From assembly GCF_024519285.1 (NCBI RefSeq), contig NZ_JAMZCY010000005.1, forward strand, positions 620,001 through 684,000: a stretch of 64,000 nt of DNA, given 5' to 3'. The notes beneath the pieces were generated by a model. It made no database searches and was not told the origin of the DNA. It saw only the letters and a list, made by a program, of their open reading frames with translations. Source of the stretch: Cohnella sp. WQ 127256. Lineage in GTDB: Bacteria; Bacillota; Bacilli; Paenibacillales; Paenibacillaceae. Positions 47,029-56,253 of this stretch are shown here, piece by piece (within the stretch, counting starts at the first letter, position 1; the number at the start of each line of letters is the position of its first letter). The position numbers and the translations under genes were made by a program.

Positions 47029-47867
47029 AGAGCGTCTTAAAGGCGGAGAGCATCCAATTCGGTTATGACAATCGGAATATCGTAGAAAATTTCGATCTTA
47101 ACATTCAGCAAGGAGAAATGGCTAGTATCGTAGGTCCTAACGGTTCCGGTAAATCGACAGTACTTCGGCTTCTAACGAGATTGGCTCAACCGCGAAGCGG
47201 GGTTGTTTTCTTGGAAGGGGAAGCACTCGCTAGAATGAATACGAAGAAGGTCGCACGTAAGCTGACGATGCTACCACAAATACAAGACCATAATCTAGAT
47301 TTGACAGTTCGGGATTTAGTAAGGCAAGGTCGGCATCCGCATTTGAAATGGTATGAGGAATGTCGCAATGAGCATGAAGATATCGTAGATTGGGCACTTA
47401 CGATGACGAACTTGACCGAGTTACAATATCGCTCTATATACACATTGTCCGGTGGTGAACGTCAAAGAGCTTGGATTGCGATGGCTGTTGCACAAACCCC
47501 GCATACATTGCTTCTTGATGAGCCGACGACGTATTTGGACGTCGCGCATCAGCTTGAGGTGATGGAATTACTACAGCATCTTAATCGCCAGCAGGGAATT
47601 ACAATCATAATGGTGCTGCATGACTTGAACCAAGCCGCCCGTTATAGCGATCGTATCATCGCGATGAAAGACGGTACGATCGTTAGTCAAGGTACGCCTC
47701 AGGAAGTATACATCCCCTCCTTTTTCTCGCAGGTGTTTGGTATTGAGGCGAAGGTTTACGAGGATGAGGGGAAGCCAGTATACACACCAAGAGGGCTCGC
47801 GAAAGCGAAAATAGGGGGAGAAACGAATAATGGCGTTGGAATCGCGAAAGCCGTTAGCGGCAATTGA
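47025..47867 (+). CDS. ABC transporter ATPase, FecE type
   Basis: The 280-residue ATPase has Walker A GPNGSGKST at 37-45, signature LSGGERQRAWIAMA near 141 and Walker B HTLLLDEPTT near 160. It powers the FecCD permease. GTG 47025 overlaps the permease stop (GTGA). Its C terminus is longer than the minimal FecE core (GIEAKVYEDEGKPVYTPRG, then a basic tail) and overlaps the next gene by 38 bases. Confidence 0.93.
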   Translation: MKSVLKAESIQFGYDNRNIVENFDLNIQQGEMASIVGPNGSGKSTVLRLLTRLAQPRSGVVFLEGEALARMNTKKVARKLTMLPQIQDHNLDLTVRDLVRQGRHPHLKWYEECRNEHEDIVDWALTMTNLTELQYRSIYTLSGGERQRAWIAMAVAQTPHTLLLDEPTTYLDVAHQLEVMELLQHLNRQQGITIIMVLHDLNQAARYSDRIIAMKDGTIVSQGTPQEVYIPSFFSQVFGIEAKVYEDEGKPVYTPRGLAKAKIGGETNNGVGIAKAVSGN

Positions 47868-48258
47868 GCTTGAGCTCGTAAGAGCATTCGTTAGCGCAGC
47901 TCATGCTGATCTGGATAAGGTTAAGGAGCTATTGGATAAGGAGCCTGGACTGCTGCATGCCTCTATGAATTGGGGCGGAGGAGATTGGGAAACCGGATTA
48001 GGGGCTGCAGCTCACGTGGGCAGACGGGACATTGCAGAGTATTTAGTTGCTCGGGGTGCGAGGCTAGATATTTTTGCGGCAGCGATGCTTGGGCACTTAG
48101 AGCTTGTGAAATCTATCATCGAACAATATCCGGATATGGTCCATGCGGAGGGTCCACACGGGATACCTTTAATCAGGCATGCAGCCATGGGTGGACTTAG
48201 AGCACAGGTGGTATTTCAATTTCTGGAGCAAGCCATTGGAGGGGAAGAGATTAAATGA
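47830..48258 (+). CDS. Ankyrin-repeat protein
   Basis: The 142-residue protein consists of about three ankyrin repeats: ADLDKVKELLDKEPGLLHAS, GRRDIAEYLVARGARLDIF, then GHLELVKSIIEQYPDMVHAE. The WGGGDWETGLGAAAHVGRRD stretch near 49-68 resembles a widespread bacterial ankyrin family. It is embedded between the transporter ATPase and the heme monooxygenase genes, overlapping both (38 and 4 bases), so it is co-translated. Function unknown; a protein-protein contact or regulatory role is likely. Confidence 0.82.
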   Translation: MALESRKPLAAIELELVRAFVSAAHADLDKVKELLDKEPGLLHASMNWGGGDWETGLGAAAHVGRRDIAEYLVARGARLDIFAAAMLGHLELVKSIIEQYPDMVHAEGPHGIPLIRHAAMGGLRAQVVFQFLEQAIGGEEIK

Positions 48259-48587
48259 TTGTCGTAAAGAATACGATCCAAGTAAAGCCTGGCTATGGGA
48301 ATGTAATGCGAGATAGATTCAAAACTCCGAAAAGTGTTCATACCTTTCCTGGGTTTGTGAGAATGGAGTTATTGCGAACGGAAGGGCTAGAAGAATACGA
48401 AGAATATCAAGTGTGTACAACTTGGGAAAACAAAGAGGCCTTCGATGCGTGGGTGCAAAGCGATTCCTTCAAACAAGCGCACGTCACTCGTGGGGAAAAC
48501 GGTAACCGTGACATGGTAATTGGAAATAAAATAACGCTTCACGAAGTGATTGTCACTCATCATCCAGCACTTCCAATAGAAAGTTAA
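48255..48587 (+). CDS. Heme-degrading monooxygenase, IsdG type
   Basis: The 110-residue protein is an ABM-domain monooxygenase. The IsdG catalytic triad is present in place: Asn6 (VVKNTIQV), Trp66 (FDAWVQ) and His76 (KQAHVT). Such enzymes open heme in the cytosol and release iron. It is the last gene of the Fur-controlled operon, ATG overlapping the ankyrin gene stop, with a terminator after it. This gives the operon a heme-use reading. Confidence 0.88.
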   Translation: MIVVKNTIQVKPGYGNVMRDRFKTPKSVHTFPGFVRMELLRTEGLEEYEEYQVCTTWENKEAFDAWVQSDSFKQAHVTRGENGNRDMVIGNKITLHEVIVTHHPALPIES

Positions 48588-48593
48588 AGAAGT

Positions 48594-48628
48594 TCCCGCT
48601 CGCTTAATTGCGTTGCGGGATTTTCTTT
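48594..48628 (+). terminator. Terminator of the heme operon
   Basis: TCCCGC (48594-48599) pairs with GCGGGA (48615-48620), with an inner CGC/GCG, then TTTTC. Confidence 0.72.
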
Positions 48629-48696
48629 ATAAAATTAGTAACATTTTCCTGTTAACCTCCGTCTATGGTTGCAGAAACCTAAAAGGGGAGATCGAG

Positions 48697-49872
48697 ATGA
48701 GAGGGAAATGGGTAAGGAGCTTTCGAGGTGGAATTGTGTTATTGCTGACGATTGTGCTGCTGTTGGGGATATCGGCATGTGGTGGGAGTAATAACGATAA
48801 AGATTCGTCTGCCCAAGCTAATATAGAGGCACCTATGGCGGATAGTTCGAGCAATATGAAAGTCACAGACCAGACCACTACGACCTCTTCGAGCTCTTTA
48901 GCTAACTCTGAAATGGCTTTGGAAGTCGCCGAAGGCTCATCTGCACCTCAAGAAGCACTATCAGGTGAAGAACAATCTAGTAACGATACACGTGCTATCG
49001 GCGGAGGAATTGGTCCGATCGCGGACGCGAACGCAGGCTTTGGTCGCAAAGTCATTTACCAGGCGAATTTAGTGATGAAGGTTGAGGAATTCAAGGTAGC
49101 CGAAGCTCAGCTTCTAGATCTTATCCATCTTGGCAGCGCCTATGTACTACAATTTTCGGATAGTCGCAACACGAATGAGATCGGTGCCACCTATGTTATT
49201 AAAGTGCCATCAGAGGGGTTCTCGCCCTTCTTGGAGAAAATACAAAAAATTAAAAGTCTGAAATTTGAGCGAGAGGTTGCAGGTAACGACGTTACAGAAG
49301 AATTCGTAGATTTAGCTGCTCGTCTTAAAGCAAAGCAAACCGTAGAAACCCGATTGCTTGCCTTTATGGACAAAGCAACGAAATCGGATGATCTTATTCG
49401 TTTCTCCGATCAGCTCGCACGAGTGCAGGAGGAGATTGAGCAGATCAAAGGACGCATTCGTTTCCTCGATCAGAACGTCGCCTTCTCTACGATCAATTTG
49501 CGCTTGTATCAACCCTCTGGAATTGAAGAAATTAAAGAGGAGAAGAAGGAAGAGGACAAGGGAGTTGGCGAACGGATCTCTGATGCTTTGTCAGGGAGCA
49601 CCAAAGTGATTAGGCAATTCGGGGAAGGCTTACTAGTTGTGATAGCTGCGATGCTCCCTGTGTTAGTCATCGTTGCTATTGTTGGAGTTCCAACCTATAC
49701 CTTCGTGCGCAGACGTAATGCGAACAAGGCAGCCCTAGCAGCGCTTGCTGAAGAGAAGAGAAAAGCATATAACAAATCCAATGCTGCGATAGCTAGAGTG
49801 GATGCAAATGAAGTGGAGAATCAATCCTCAGAGTCTGAAATAGACCCCGAACCTAAACAGCCTAAAGACTAA
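48697..49872 (+). CDS. DUF4349 lipoprotein
   Basis: The 391-residue protein has a lipoprotein signal ending in GISACGG (Cys near 28). A Ser/Thr-rich linker (about 30-110) leads into a DUF4349 domain (about 125-300). In that domain VIYQANLVMKVEEFKVAEAQ and KSLKFEREVAGNDVTEEFVD flank a coiled coil (RVQEEIEQIKGRIRFLD). A membrane helix lies near 322-345, followed by a basic/acidic tail. Members are widespread in Firmicutes without known function. ATG 48697 follows AAAGGGGAG; the earlier open frame lies over the preceding terminator. Confidence 0.85.
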   Translation: MRGKWVRSFRGGIVLLLTIVLLLGISACGGSNNDKDSSAQANIEAPMADSSSNMKVTDQTTTTSSSSLANSEMALEVAEGSSAPQEALSGEEQSSNDTRAIGGGIGPIADANAGFGRKVIYQANLVMKVEEFKVAEAQLLDLIHLGSAYVLQFSDSRNTNEIGATYVIKVPSEGFSPFLEKIQKIKSLKFEREVAGNDVTEEFVDLAARLKAKQTVETRLLAFMDKATKSDDLIRFSDQLARVQEEIEQIKGRIRFLDQNVAFSTINLRLYQPSGIEEIKEEKKEEDKGVGERISDALSGSTKVIRQFGEGLLVVIAAMLPVLVIVAIVGVPTYTFVRRRNANKAALAALAEEKRKAYNKSNAAIARVDANEVENQSSESEIDPEPKQPKD

Positions 49873-49901
49873 AGTTGTTAATCCCGTAAAATATATTTAT
49901 T

Positions 49902-49934
49902 AAAATCCTGCTCAAGAAGCAGGATTTTTATTTT
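49902..49934 (+). terminator. Terminator after the DUF4349 gene
   Basis: AAAATCCTGCT/AGCAGGATTTT with loop CAAGA and a T run. It precedes the mraZ operator region by 20 bases. Confidence 0.88.
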
Positions 49935-49953
49935 ATGGGGCGAATAATCTTCA

Positions 49954-49990
49954 TAAGTGGTTCAGAGTGGTGGAAAGTGGTGAAAGATGG
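49954..49990. promoter_or_regulatory. MraZ-type operator: four 10-base-phased repeats
   Basis: TAAGTGG (49954-49960), AGAGTGG (49964-49970), AAAGTGG (49974-49980) and AAGATGG (49984-49990) recur every 10 bases with 3-base spacers. This is the AAAGTGG-N3 pattern bound by MraZ in other bacteria, so the operon is probably autoregulated. The last repeat merges with the ribosome-binding site GGGGGAGGTG. Confidence 0.82.
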
Positions 49991-50008
49991 GGGAGGTGAA
50001 GAGAGCTT

Positions 50009-50446
50009 ATGTTTTTAGGGGAATTTCAGCACAGTATTGATGATAAGGGACGGATTATTATCCCAGCGAAATTCCGTGAAGCTCTCGGCACAGACTTTAT
50101 CGTTACCCGTGGACTGGACAATTGCTTGTTCGTCTACCCCCACGAAGAATGGAACCAGCTCGAACAGAAGATCAAAAACCTGCCGTCTATGGCGGCTAAT
50201 ACCAGGGCATTTTCAAGATTACTATTCTCAGGCGCATCCGAATGCGAATGGGATAAACAGGGAAGAGTAAACGTACCTAATCATTTGCGCGAATATGCCA
50301 AGCTGGATAAAGAGTGCACGGTTATTGGCGTTTCCAGCAGAGTGGAGATTTGGGACAAAGCGACGTGGGAGGAATACTCAAGGCAGTCTGCAGATTCCTT
50401 TAATGAAATTGCCGAGAAGCTGGTCGATTTTGATTTTAACTTTTAA
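50009..50446 (+). CDS. mraZ: Transcriptional regulator MraZ
   Basis: The 145-residue protein has two SpoVT/AbrB-like halves (FLGEFQHSIDDKGRIIIPAK and GASECEWDKQGRVNVPNHLR), the MraZ signature DxxGR in each. It is a DNA-binding regulator of the division and cell-wall cluster and usually represses its own operon. ATG 50009 follows GGGGAGGTG. Four repeats just upstream fit its operator. Confidence 0.96.
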   Translation: MFLGEFQHSIDDKGRIIIPAKFREALGTDFIVTRGLDNCLFVYPHEEWNQLEQKIKNLPSMAANTRAFSRLLFSGASECEWDKQGRVNVPNHLREYAKLDKECTVIGVSSRVEIWDKATWEEYSRQSADSFNEIAEKLVDFDFNF

Positions 50447-50520
50447 TCCGCTAACAACTTACAAACACATACATAAACAAGAAAGACGGACCCCGAATGG
50501 GGTACCGAGAGGCTGCAACT

Positions 50521-51477
50521 ATGTTTCACCATGTTACCGTATTGAAAGAGGAATCCGTGAAAGGCTTAAACATACGTCCTGACGGTATTTATGTAGATTG
50601 TACACTAGGTGGAGCTGGGCATAGCGAGCTAATTGCCTCGCAGCTTGGGCCACAGGGACGATTGATTGCGCTGGATCAGGACGAAGCCGCCCTCGCCAAT
50701 GCGCGCGTGCGATTAGCGCCTTATGGCGATATCATAACGTTGGTGAAAAGCAACTTTCGGTACCTGAAGATGGCCCTGAAGGAAGCTGGAGTTCCAGAAA
50801 AGGACGGCGTACCCCAGGTCGATGGGATTTTGTTCGACCTTGGGGTATCGAGCCCACAGTTGGATGAAGCCGATCGTGGCTTCAGCTACAATCTGGACGC
50901 CGAGCTAGATATGCGAATGGACCGCGACGAATCTCTAACAGCGAAGGAAATCGTGAACGAGTGGGACGCGCGGGAAATTTCCAACATCCTTCGGGATTAT
51001 GGAGAAGAGAAATTTGCTCGCAAAATCGCAGCAAATATCGTAAAGGCTAGAGAAAAGGCTCCGATCGAGACAACAGGGCAATTGGCAGAGATTATTAAGG
51101 TTTCGATTCCTGCAGCGACACGTCGGACAGGTCCACATCCTGCGAAACGTTCATTTCAAGCGCTACGTATTGCCGTGAATGATGAGTTAGGAGCCATGCA
51201 AGAGGCTATGGAGCAGTCCATAGATTGCTTAAGCCCAGGGGGGCGTGTAGCTGTTATTACGTTCCATTCCTTGGAGGATCGTATTTGCAAGACGGCGTTC
51301 ACTAAAGAAGTTGCAAGCTGTAGTTGCCCTACGGATTTCCCGATTTGTGTTTGCGGAGGCGGCGAAGGACGTTTGAAGCTCACGCCACGCAAGCCGATTT
51401 TACCGACAGAGGAGGAGCTTGAGGCAAATCCTCGTGCTCGTTCTTCCAAACTAAGAATTGCAGAGAAGCTCGGATAA
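50521..51477 (+). CDS. rsmH: 16S rRNA m4C1402 methyltransferase RsmH
   Basis: The 318-residue SAM-dependent methyltransferase has [18 protein letters not shown] near residue 24, [19 protein letters not shown] near 108, then [14 protein letters not shown] near 247. It methylates C1402 in 16S rRNA together with RsmI. The frame is open to 50497, but ATG 50521 with GAGAGG matches the conserved N terminus ([16 protein letters not shown]). Confidence 0.96.
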   Translation: MFHHVTVLKEESVKGLNIRPDGIYVDCTLGGAGHSELIASQLGPQGRLIALDQDEAALANARVRLAPYGDIITLVKSNFRYLKMALKEAGVPEKDGVPQVDGILFDLGVSSPQLDEADRGFSYNLDAELDMRMDRDESLTAKEIVNEWDAREISNILRDYGEEKFARKIAANIVKAREKAPIETTGQLAEIIKVSIPAATRRTGPHPAKRSFQALRIAVNDELGAMQEAMEQSIDCLSPGGRVAVITFHSLEDRICKTAFTKEVASCSCPTDFPICVCGGGEGRLKLTPRKPILPTEEELEANPRARSSKLRIAEKLG

Positions 51478-51520
51478 TACGAGTTCACAATAGATTAACT
51501 GAGAGGAGCACAAGGAAGAT

Positions 51521-51925
51521 ATGGCATACTACGGCAACTTGGCGCTTCGTCCGGAGCCCGAACAGGAACAAAAACAAAAAGTTCAACGAGCCAGAGCAAC
51601 GCAGACCACTACAGTTACGCTTCGCCGATCGATACCGATCGGCGAGAAGTTGTTATATTTGTTAACGATCGCAATTGTCGTCTTCATTGCGGGCTTTATT
51701 ATTTTACGCTATGCGCAAATCTATCAGATGAACGGACAAATCCAGTCATTAAAGAAATCGTATAATCAAACCATAGAGCAGAATAAAGATCTTCAACGCC
51801 AAAAGGAAATATCAAGTGATTCTACCGAGATTATAAAAAGAGCGACAGCGATGGGCATGGTGCAAAATCCTGAGAGTATCACCGCTTCCAAAGACGATCA
51901 GAATGCTGTGGCGATGAAGCCTTAA
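51521..51925 (+). CDS. ftsL: Cell division protein FtsL
   Basis: The 134-residue bitopic protein has a charged N terminus of about 45 residues, a single membrane helix (LLYLLTIAIVVFIAGFIIL) and a leucine-zipper-like external coiled coil (QIQSLKKSYNQTIEQNKDLQ). This is FtsL of Gram-positive type. It acts in the divisome with DivIC and DivIB. It lies between rsmH and pbpB; ATG 51521 follows GAGGAGCACAAGG. Confidence 0.87.
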   Translation: MAYYGNLALRPEPEQEQKQKVQRARATQTTTVTLRRSIPIGEKLLYLLTIAIVVFIAGFIILRYAQIYQMNGQIQSLKKSYNQTIEQNKDLQRQKEISSDSTEIIKRATAMGMVQNPESITASKDDQNAVAMKP

Positions 51926-51955
51926 GCACAATCGGGAAAAGAAGAGGACATTAAT

Positions 51956-54235
51956 ATGGCTATGACTAAAAGAATTAAACTACGTACATTACTAGCGGGA
52001 GGGATATTTACCCTCCTTTTTTTTGGTTTGATTGTTCGCATTTATTGGGTTCAAGTCGTCAAGGCCGATTTTTGGACCGAAGAAGCGATGAAAACCTGGA
52101 ACACGAGTAATACGATTCGGCAAGAGCGTGGACGACTACTGGATCGCGATGGGAAGGTGTTGGCAGGGGATGAGGTTGCCTACACGATTGCCGTCAATCC
52201 TAAACGTATTGCAGAGTTGGAAGCGAAGCATCCCGAGTGGAAGTTAACAGATCGAATGGTATCGAAGCTCCATAATGTATTAGGGACAAGTGAAAGTAAG
52301 CTAAGGGAAATTGTCGCGGCCAAGAAGGAAGATGGAACTTACCTTTCCCAGAGGGAGGTGCGTCCAGACGGTTGGAAGGTTGATAAAGCGATCAAGGACC
52401 GGCTGGAAGTGTTTCGGGAAGAAATACGTAAGCTGACAGGTGTGAAGGGCGATGTGGGCCTCTATTTTAACGAGGAGCAGAAGCGTTATTATCCGAATGG
52501 TACACTCGCTTCCCATATTCTTGGCTATGAAGATAAAGATGGAATTGCTATCACTGGATTAGAGAAAAAGCTGAACGAAGAGCTCAGCGGTGCTCCTGGA
52601 TTTATAAAGTATCAGAAGGATGGCGCTCGGGTTCAGCTTCCTAATGGTGAAGTAGAATATAAGCAAGAGCTTGATGGTAAGGACGTAACGTTGACGATCG
52701 ATAAGGACATTCAATTCTACATCGAGGAAGCGATGAGAACTGCTTTTGAAAAATATAAACCGATCAGTATAACGGCAATTGCCGCAGATCCAGATACAAT
52801 GGAAATCCTTGGGATGGCGAGTATGCCAGACTATAATCCTAACACTTACTGGAATTTTAAGGATCAGAACTCTTTTCGGAATAATGCTATTCAATCTGTT
52901 TATGAGCCAGGTTCAACGTTTAAGATCGTAACCTTGGCGGCGGCTGTCGAGGAAGGATTGTTTGATCCTAATGCTTACTACAAATCGGGATCGATTAAAT
53001 ATACCCAGAAGGACAAGCCTGTCAAGGATCATAATGGCGGAAGAGGCTGGGGAGAGAATGGGATGATCACCTATCTGGAAGGGTTGAAGCATTCCAGTAA
53101 CGTGGCGTTCGTTAAGCTTGGTTATGAGATGCTAGGTAAGGAAAAGCTCATCAAATACATTAATGACTTCGGCTTTGGCCAGAAAACAGGTATCGAGCTG
53201 CCGAACGAAGTTTCTAGGCCTTACAGCCTAGACTATCCTTCTGAGGTCGCAACAGCAACTTTCGGTCAGGGTAAGGTTCTGGTTACCCCAATCCAGCAAG
53301 TGGCGGCAGTAGCCGCAGTGGCAAATGGTGGCAAGCTTATGCAGCCGCAGATTGTGAAAATGATTAGTGATCCGAATACTGGTGAGAAGAAAGTCACCGA
53401 GCCGAAGGTTATTCGCCAGGTTATTTCTGCTGACAGCTCACGCAAGGTTGGAGAGTATTTGGAAACCGTAGTCAGCGATCAAGAAATCGGTACGGGCAGA
53501 GTTGCTTTTATTCCTGGTTATCGCATTGCTGGAAAAACGGGAACGGCACAGAAGGTAACGAAGAATGTTAAGGAAGAAGGCTATTCCAAAGATAGATACG
53601 TCGTTTCATTTATCGGCTATGCACCTGTAGAGAAGCCGAAGGTCGTTCTTTACGTCGTCGTGGATGAGCCTCAGATCGATAATGCTGGAGGCGGTGCAGT
53701 AGCAGGTCCGATCTTTAAGGAAATTATGGGTAAATCTCTATTGCATCTTGGTATCAAGCCGAACTTAACGGATGAGGAGAAAGAATCTCAATCTGAATCC
53801 CAATCTGCGTCGACAACTACGACTAAGAAGGGTGAAGTGACGATGACTTTACCAGACGTGACGGGAATGACCGTGGCTCAGGCGCGTCAGCAGCTGAAAG
53901 AGCATTCCTTTAAGGTTGATGTGCTTGGCAAAGGCAGTAAAGTACTACAGCAGCTTCCGAAGGGGGGGGGTGTCCTTCCAGCCTCCCAGAAAATTTATTT
54001 GCTTACAGATGAAACGCAAGGCAACGTACCCGATCTGAAGGGAATGTCATTGAGGGATGCTCTAGAAATGTGCTCGCTGTTAAAAGTCGTGTGCACGGTT
54101 GAAGGGCAGGGTTATGTCACCAGTCAGAAGGCTGTTAAAATTGATGGTAAATGGATCCTCCAAATAAAGCTCTCCCCCCAGGGACAAGCTAATCAGTCGA
54201 CGGCACAGTCGACTGAAGCACCACCTAAGGAGTAA
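51956..54235 (+). CDS. pbpB: Penicillin-binding protein 2B (division transpeptidase)
   Basis: The 759-residue class B PBP has a membrane anchor near 15-35 and a dimerisation region (to about 245). Its transpeptidase domain has Ser320 in EPGSTFKIVT, SSN near 380 and KTGTAQ near 532. Two C-terminal PASTA domains follow (from about 635, PDVTGMTVAQARQQLKEHSF). It cross-links septal peptidoglycan. A run of nine G bases at 53962-53970 encodes KGGG in the first PASTA domain; see findings. The next gene is spoVD. Confidence 0.95.
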   Translation: MAMTKRIKLRTLLAGGIFTLLFFGLIVRIYWVQVVKADFWTEEAMKTWNTSNTIRQERGRLLDRDGKVLAGDEVAYTIAVNPKRIAELEAKHPEWKLTDRMVSKLHNVLGTSESKLREIVAAKKEDGTYLSQREVRPDGWKVDKAIKDRLEVFREEIRKLTGVKGDVGLYFNEEQKRYYPNGTLASHILGYEDKDGIAITGLEKKLNEELSGAPGFIKYQKDGARVQLPNGEVEYKQELDGKDVTLTIDKDIQFYIEEAMRTAFEKYKPISITAIAADPDTMEILGMASMPDYNPNTYWNFKDQNSFRNNAIQSVYEPGSTFKIVTLAAAVEEGLFDPNAYYKSGSIKYTQKDKPVKDHNGGRGWGENGMITYLEGLKHSSNVAFVKLGYEMLGKEKLIKYINDFGFGQKTGIELPNEVSRPYSLDYPSEVATATFGQGKVLVTPIQQVAAVAAVANGGKLMQPQIVKMISDPNTGEKKVTEPKVIRQVISADSSRKVGEYLETVVSDQEIGTGRVAFIPGYRIAGKTGTAQKVTKNVKEEGYSKDRYVVSFIGYAPVEKPKVVLYVVVDEPQIDNAGGGAVAGPIFKEIMGKSLLHLGIKPNLTDEEKESQSESQSASTTTTKKGEVTMTLPDVTGMTVAQARQQLKEHSFKVDVLGKGSKVLQQLPKGGGVLPASQKIYLLTDETQGNVPDLKGMSLRDALEMCSLLKVVCTVEGQGYVTSQKAVKIDGKWILQIKLSPQGQANQSTAQSTEAPPKE

Positions 54236-54321
54236 GGGCTTGTTCTAACCCACTTGTCCGAAGAATAGTCTGGAACTAGGCGAAAGCATGTTCAGACGTT
54301 CCCGGTAAAGGGGGTTTTTTC

Positions 54322-56253
54322 ATGAAGAAGATTTCACAGGTTACTGTTCGAAAGAGGCTTTATGTCGTACTGGTAGTGGCAGTTATCGCCTTCGCATGTT
54401 TAGTAATTAGGTTAGGATATGTGCAGCTCTTGATCGGCGAAGACATTACGAAGAGAGCCGAGGATTCATGGAGACGCGATATTCCATTCCAAGCTAAGCG
54501 GGGCGAGGTTCTGGATCGGAACGGGGTGCGACTTGCTTATAACATCAGCTCTCCGACAATCTATGCGATTCCGGTGCAGATCAAAGACAAGCGTGGGACA
54601 GCCCAGAAGCTGTCTGGACTGCTAGGCATGTCTGAGGAAAGCTTGTTTAAGCTCATCTCCAAGGTTGTATCCAATGTAGAGCTTAAGCCTGGCGGAAGGA
54701 AATTGACGCTTGAGAAAGCTCAGGACATCCGCAGCTTGAATTTGCCCGGCATAGTGGTGTCGGAAGACAACAAGAGGTATTATCCGTTCGGGAGTCTAGC
54801 TTCGCATGTACTAGGCTTTACGGGTAGCTACAATCAAGGATTGACAGGCTTGGAGCTGAAATACGATGAGAGATTAACGGGCTTGAAGGGCAACGTATCC
54901 TCTCTAACGGATGCCGCTGGTCGCAAGATGCCACAGTCTTCTGATCTGTTTGTGCCGCCTCAGGACGGCTTGTCCTTGAAGCTGACGATTGATCAGAAGA
55001 TTCAATCGATCCTGGAGCGTGAGCTTGATCAAGCCATGCTGCAGCACCAAGCCAATAGCGCACTTGCCATCGCTATGAATCCAAACACCGGAGAAATTTA
55101 TGCCATGGGCAGCAGGCCAACCTTTGAACCAGACAAGTATCAGGAAGTGCCTGTCGAGGTGTATAATCGCAATTTACCGATATGGATGACCTATGAGCCA
55201 GGTTCTACCTTTAAGATCATTACGCTGGCTGCAGCTTTACAGGAAGGTAAGGTCGATCTGGAGCATGAGCGTTTTTACGACCCAGGATACATAGATGTCG
55301 CAGGAGCAAAGCTGCGGTGCTGGAAGAAGAGCGGGCATGGCAGCCAGACCTTTCTTGAAGTCGTCGAAAATTCTTGTAACCCAGGGTTCGTAACATTAGG
55401 ACAACGATTGGGGAAGGAAAAGCTATTTTCTTATATTTATGATTTCGGATTTGGTAAGAAAACAGGCATTGATCTGAAGGGTGAAGAGAACGGAATTATG
55501 TTTAAGCCTAAGCAGGTTGGGCCTGTTGAGCTTGCGACAACCGCATTCGGTCAAGGTGTATCGGTTACGCCGATCCAGCAAATTACGGCAGTCTCAGCAG
55601 CTATAAACGGCGGGAAGCTATATAAGCCCTTTGTTTCGAAGTCTTGGATACAGCCAGAAACCGGAATGATACTAGAGGAAACGCAGCCCGAGCTTGTTAG
55701 ACAAGTGATCTCGCCAGAGACGTCGAAGAAGGTGCGAGAGGCGTTGGAGAAGGTCGTCGCGCAAGGGACGGGGGCAAAAGCTTTTCTGGATGGGTATCGG
55801 GTAGGGGGTAAAACGGGTACAGCGCAGAAGGTCATCAATGGCCGGTACTCCAAGGATGAGCATATTGTATCCTTCATCGGCTTCGCTCCAGCGGACGATC
55901 CCCAATTAATCGTGTACGTAGCAGTTGATAACCCACAGGGCATTCAATTTGGTGGGGTCGTAGCTGCGCCGATCGTACACAATATTATGGCGGATGCGCT
56001 GCCCTATTTAGGAGTTAAGCCACGAACGGATCAAGTGGAGAAAAAATATAAAATAAGCAGCGGTGAGCCTAAAATCGTTACTGTACCGAATATCGTAGGC
56101 AAGACGGTTTCTGATCTGTATGAGGACATGAATTCGAATTTCCAACTAGCAACATCTGGAAGTGGGAATACGGTCATTCGGCAGGCTCCCGCAGCAGGGG
56201 CAAGGGTTGATCAGGGTTCTGTTATTCGTATCTATCTAGGAGCAGCGGACTAA
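54322..56253 (+). CDS. spoVD: Stage V sporulation protein D (SpoVD)
   Basis: The 643-residue class B PBP is specific for spore cortex synthesis and works with the SEDS protein SpoVE. Active-site Ser295 is in EPGSTFKIIT, SCN in VVENSCNPGF near 350 and KTGTAQK near 496. One PASTA domain follows (VPNIVGKTVSDLYED near 590). It has a membrane anchor near 15-32. ATG 54322 follows AAAGGGGG. The pair pbpB-spoVD is typical of endospore-formers. Confidence 0.95.
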   Translation: MKKISQVTVRKRLYVVLVVAVIAFACLVIRLGYVQLLIGEDITKRAEDSWRRDIPFQAKRGEVLDRNGVRLAYNISSPTIYAIPVQIKDKRGTAQKLSGLLGMSEESLFKLISKVVSNVELKPGGRKLTLEKAQDIRSLNLPGIVVSEDNKRYYPFGSLASHVLGFTGSYNQGLTGLELKYDERLTGLKGNVSSLTDAAGRKMPQSSDLFVPPQDGLSLKLTIDQKIQSILERELDQAMLQHQANSALAIAMNPNTGEIYAMGSRPTFEPDKYQEVPVEVYNRNLPIWMTYEPGSTFKIITLAAALQEGKVDLEHERFYDPGYIDVAGAKLRCWKKSGHGSQTFLEVVENSCNPGFVTLGQRLGKEKLFSYIYDFGFGKKTGIDLKGEENGIMFKPKQVGPVELATTAFGQGVSVTPIQQITAVSAAINGGKLYKPFVSKSWIQPETGMILEETQPELVRQVISPETSKKVREALEKVVAQGTGAKAFLDGYRVGGKTGTAQKVINGRYSKDEHIVSFIGFAPADDPQLIVYVAVDNPQGIQFGGVVAAPIVHNIMADALPYLGVKPRTDQVEKKYKISSGEPKIVTVPNIVGKTVSDLYEDMNSNFQLATSGSGNTVIRQAPAAGARVDQGSVIRIYLGAAD

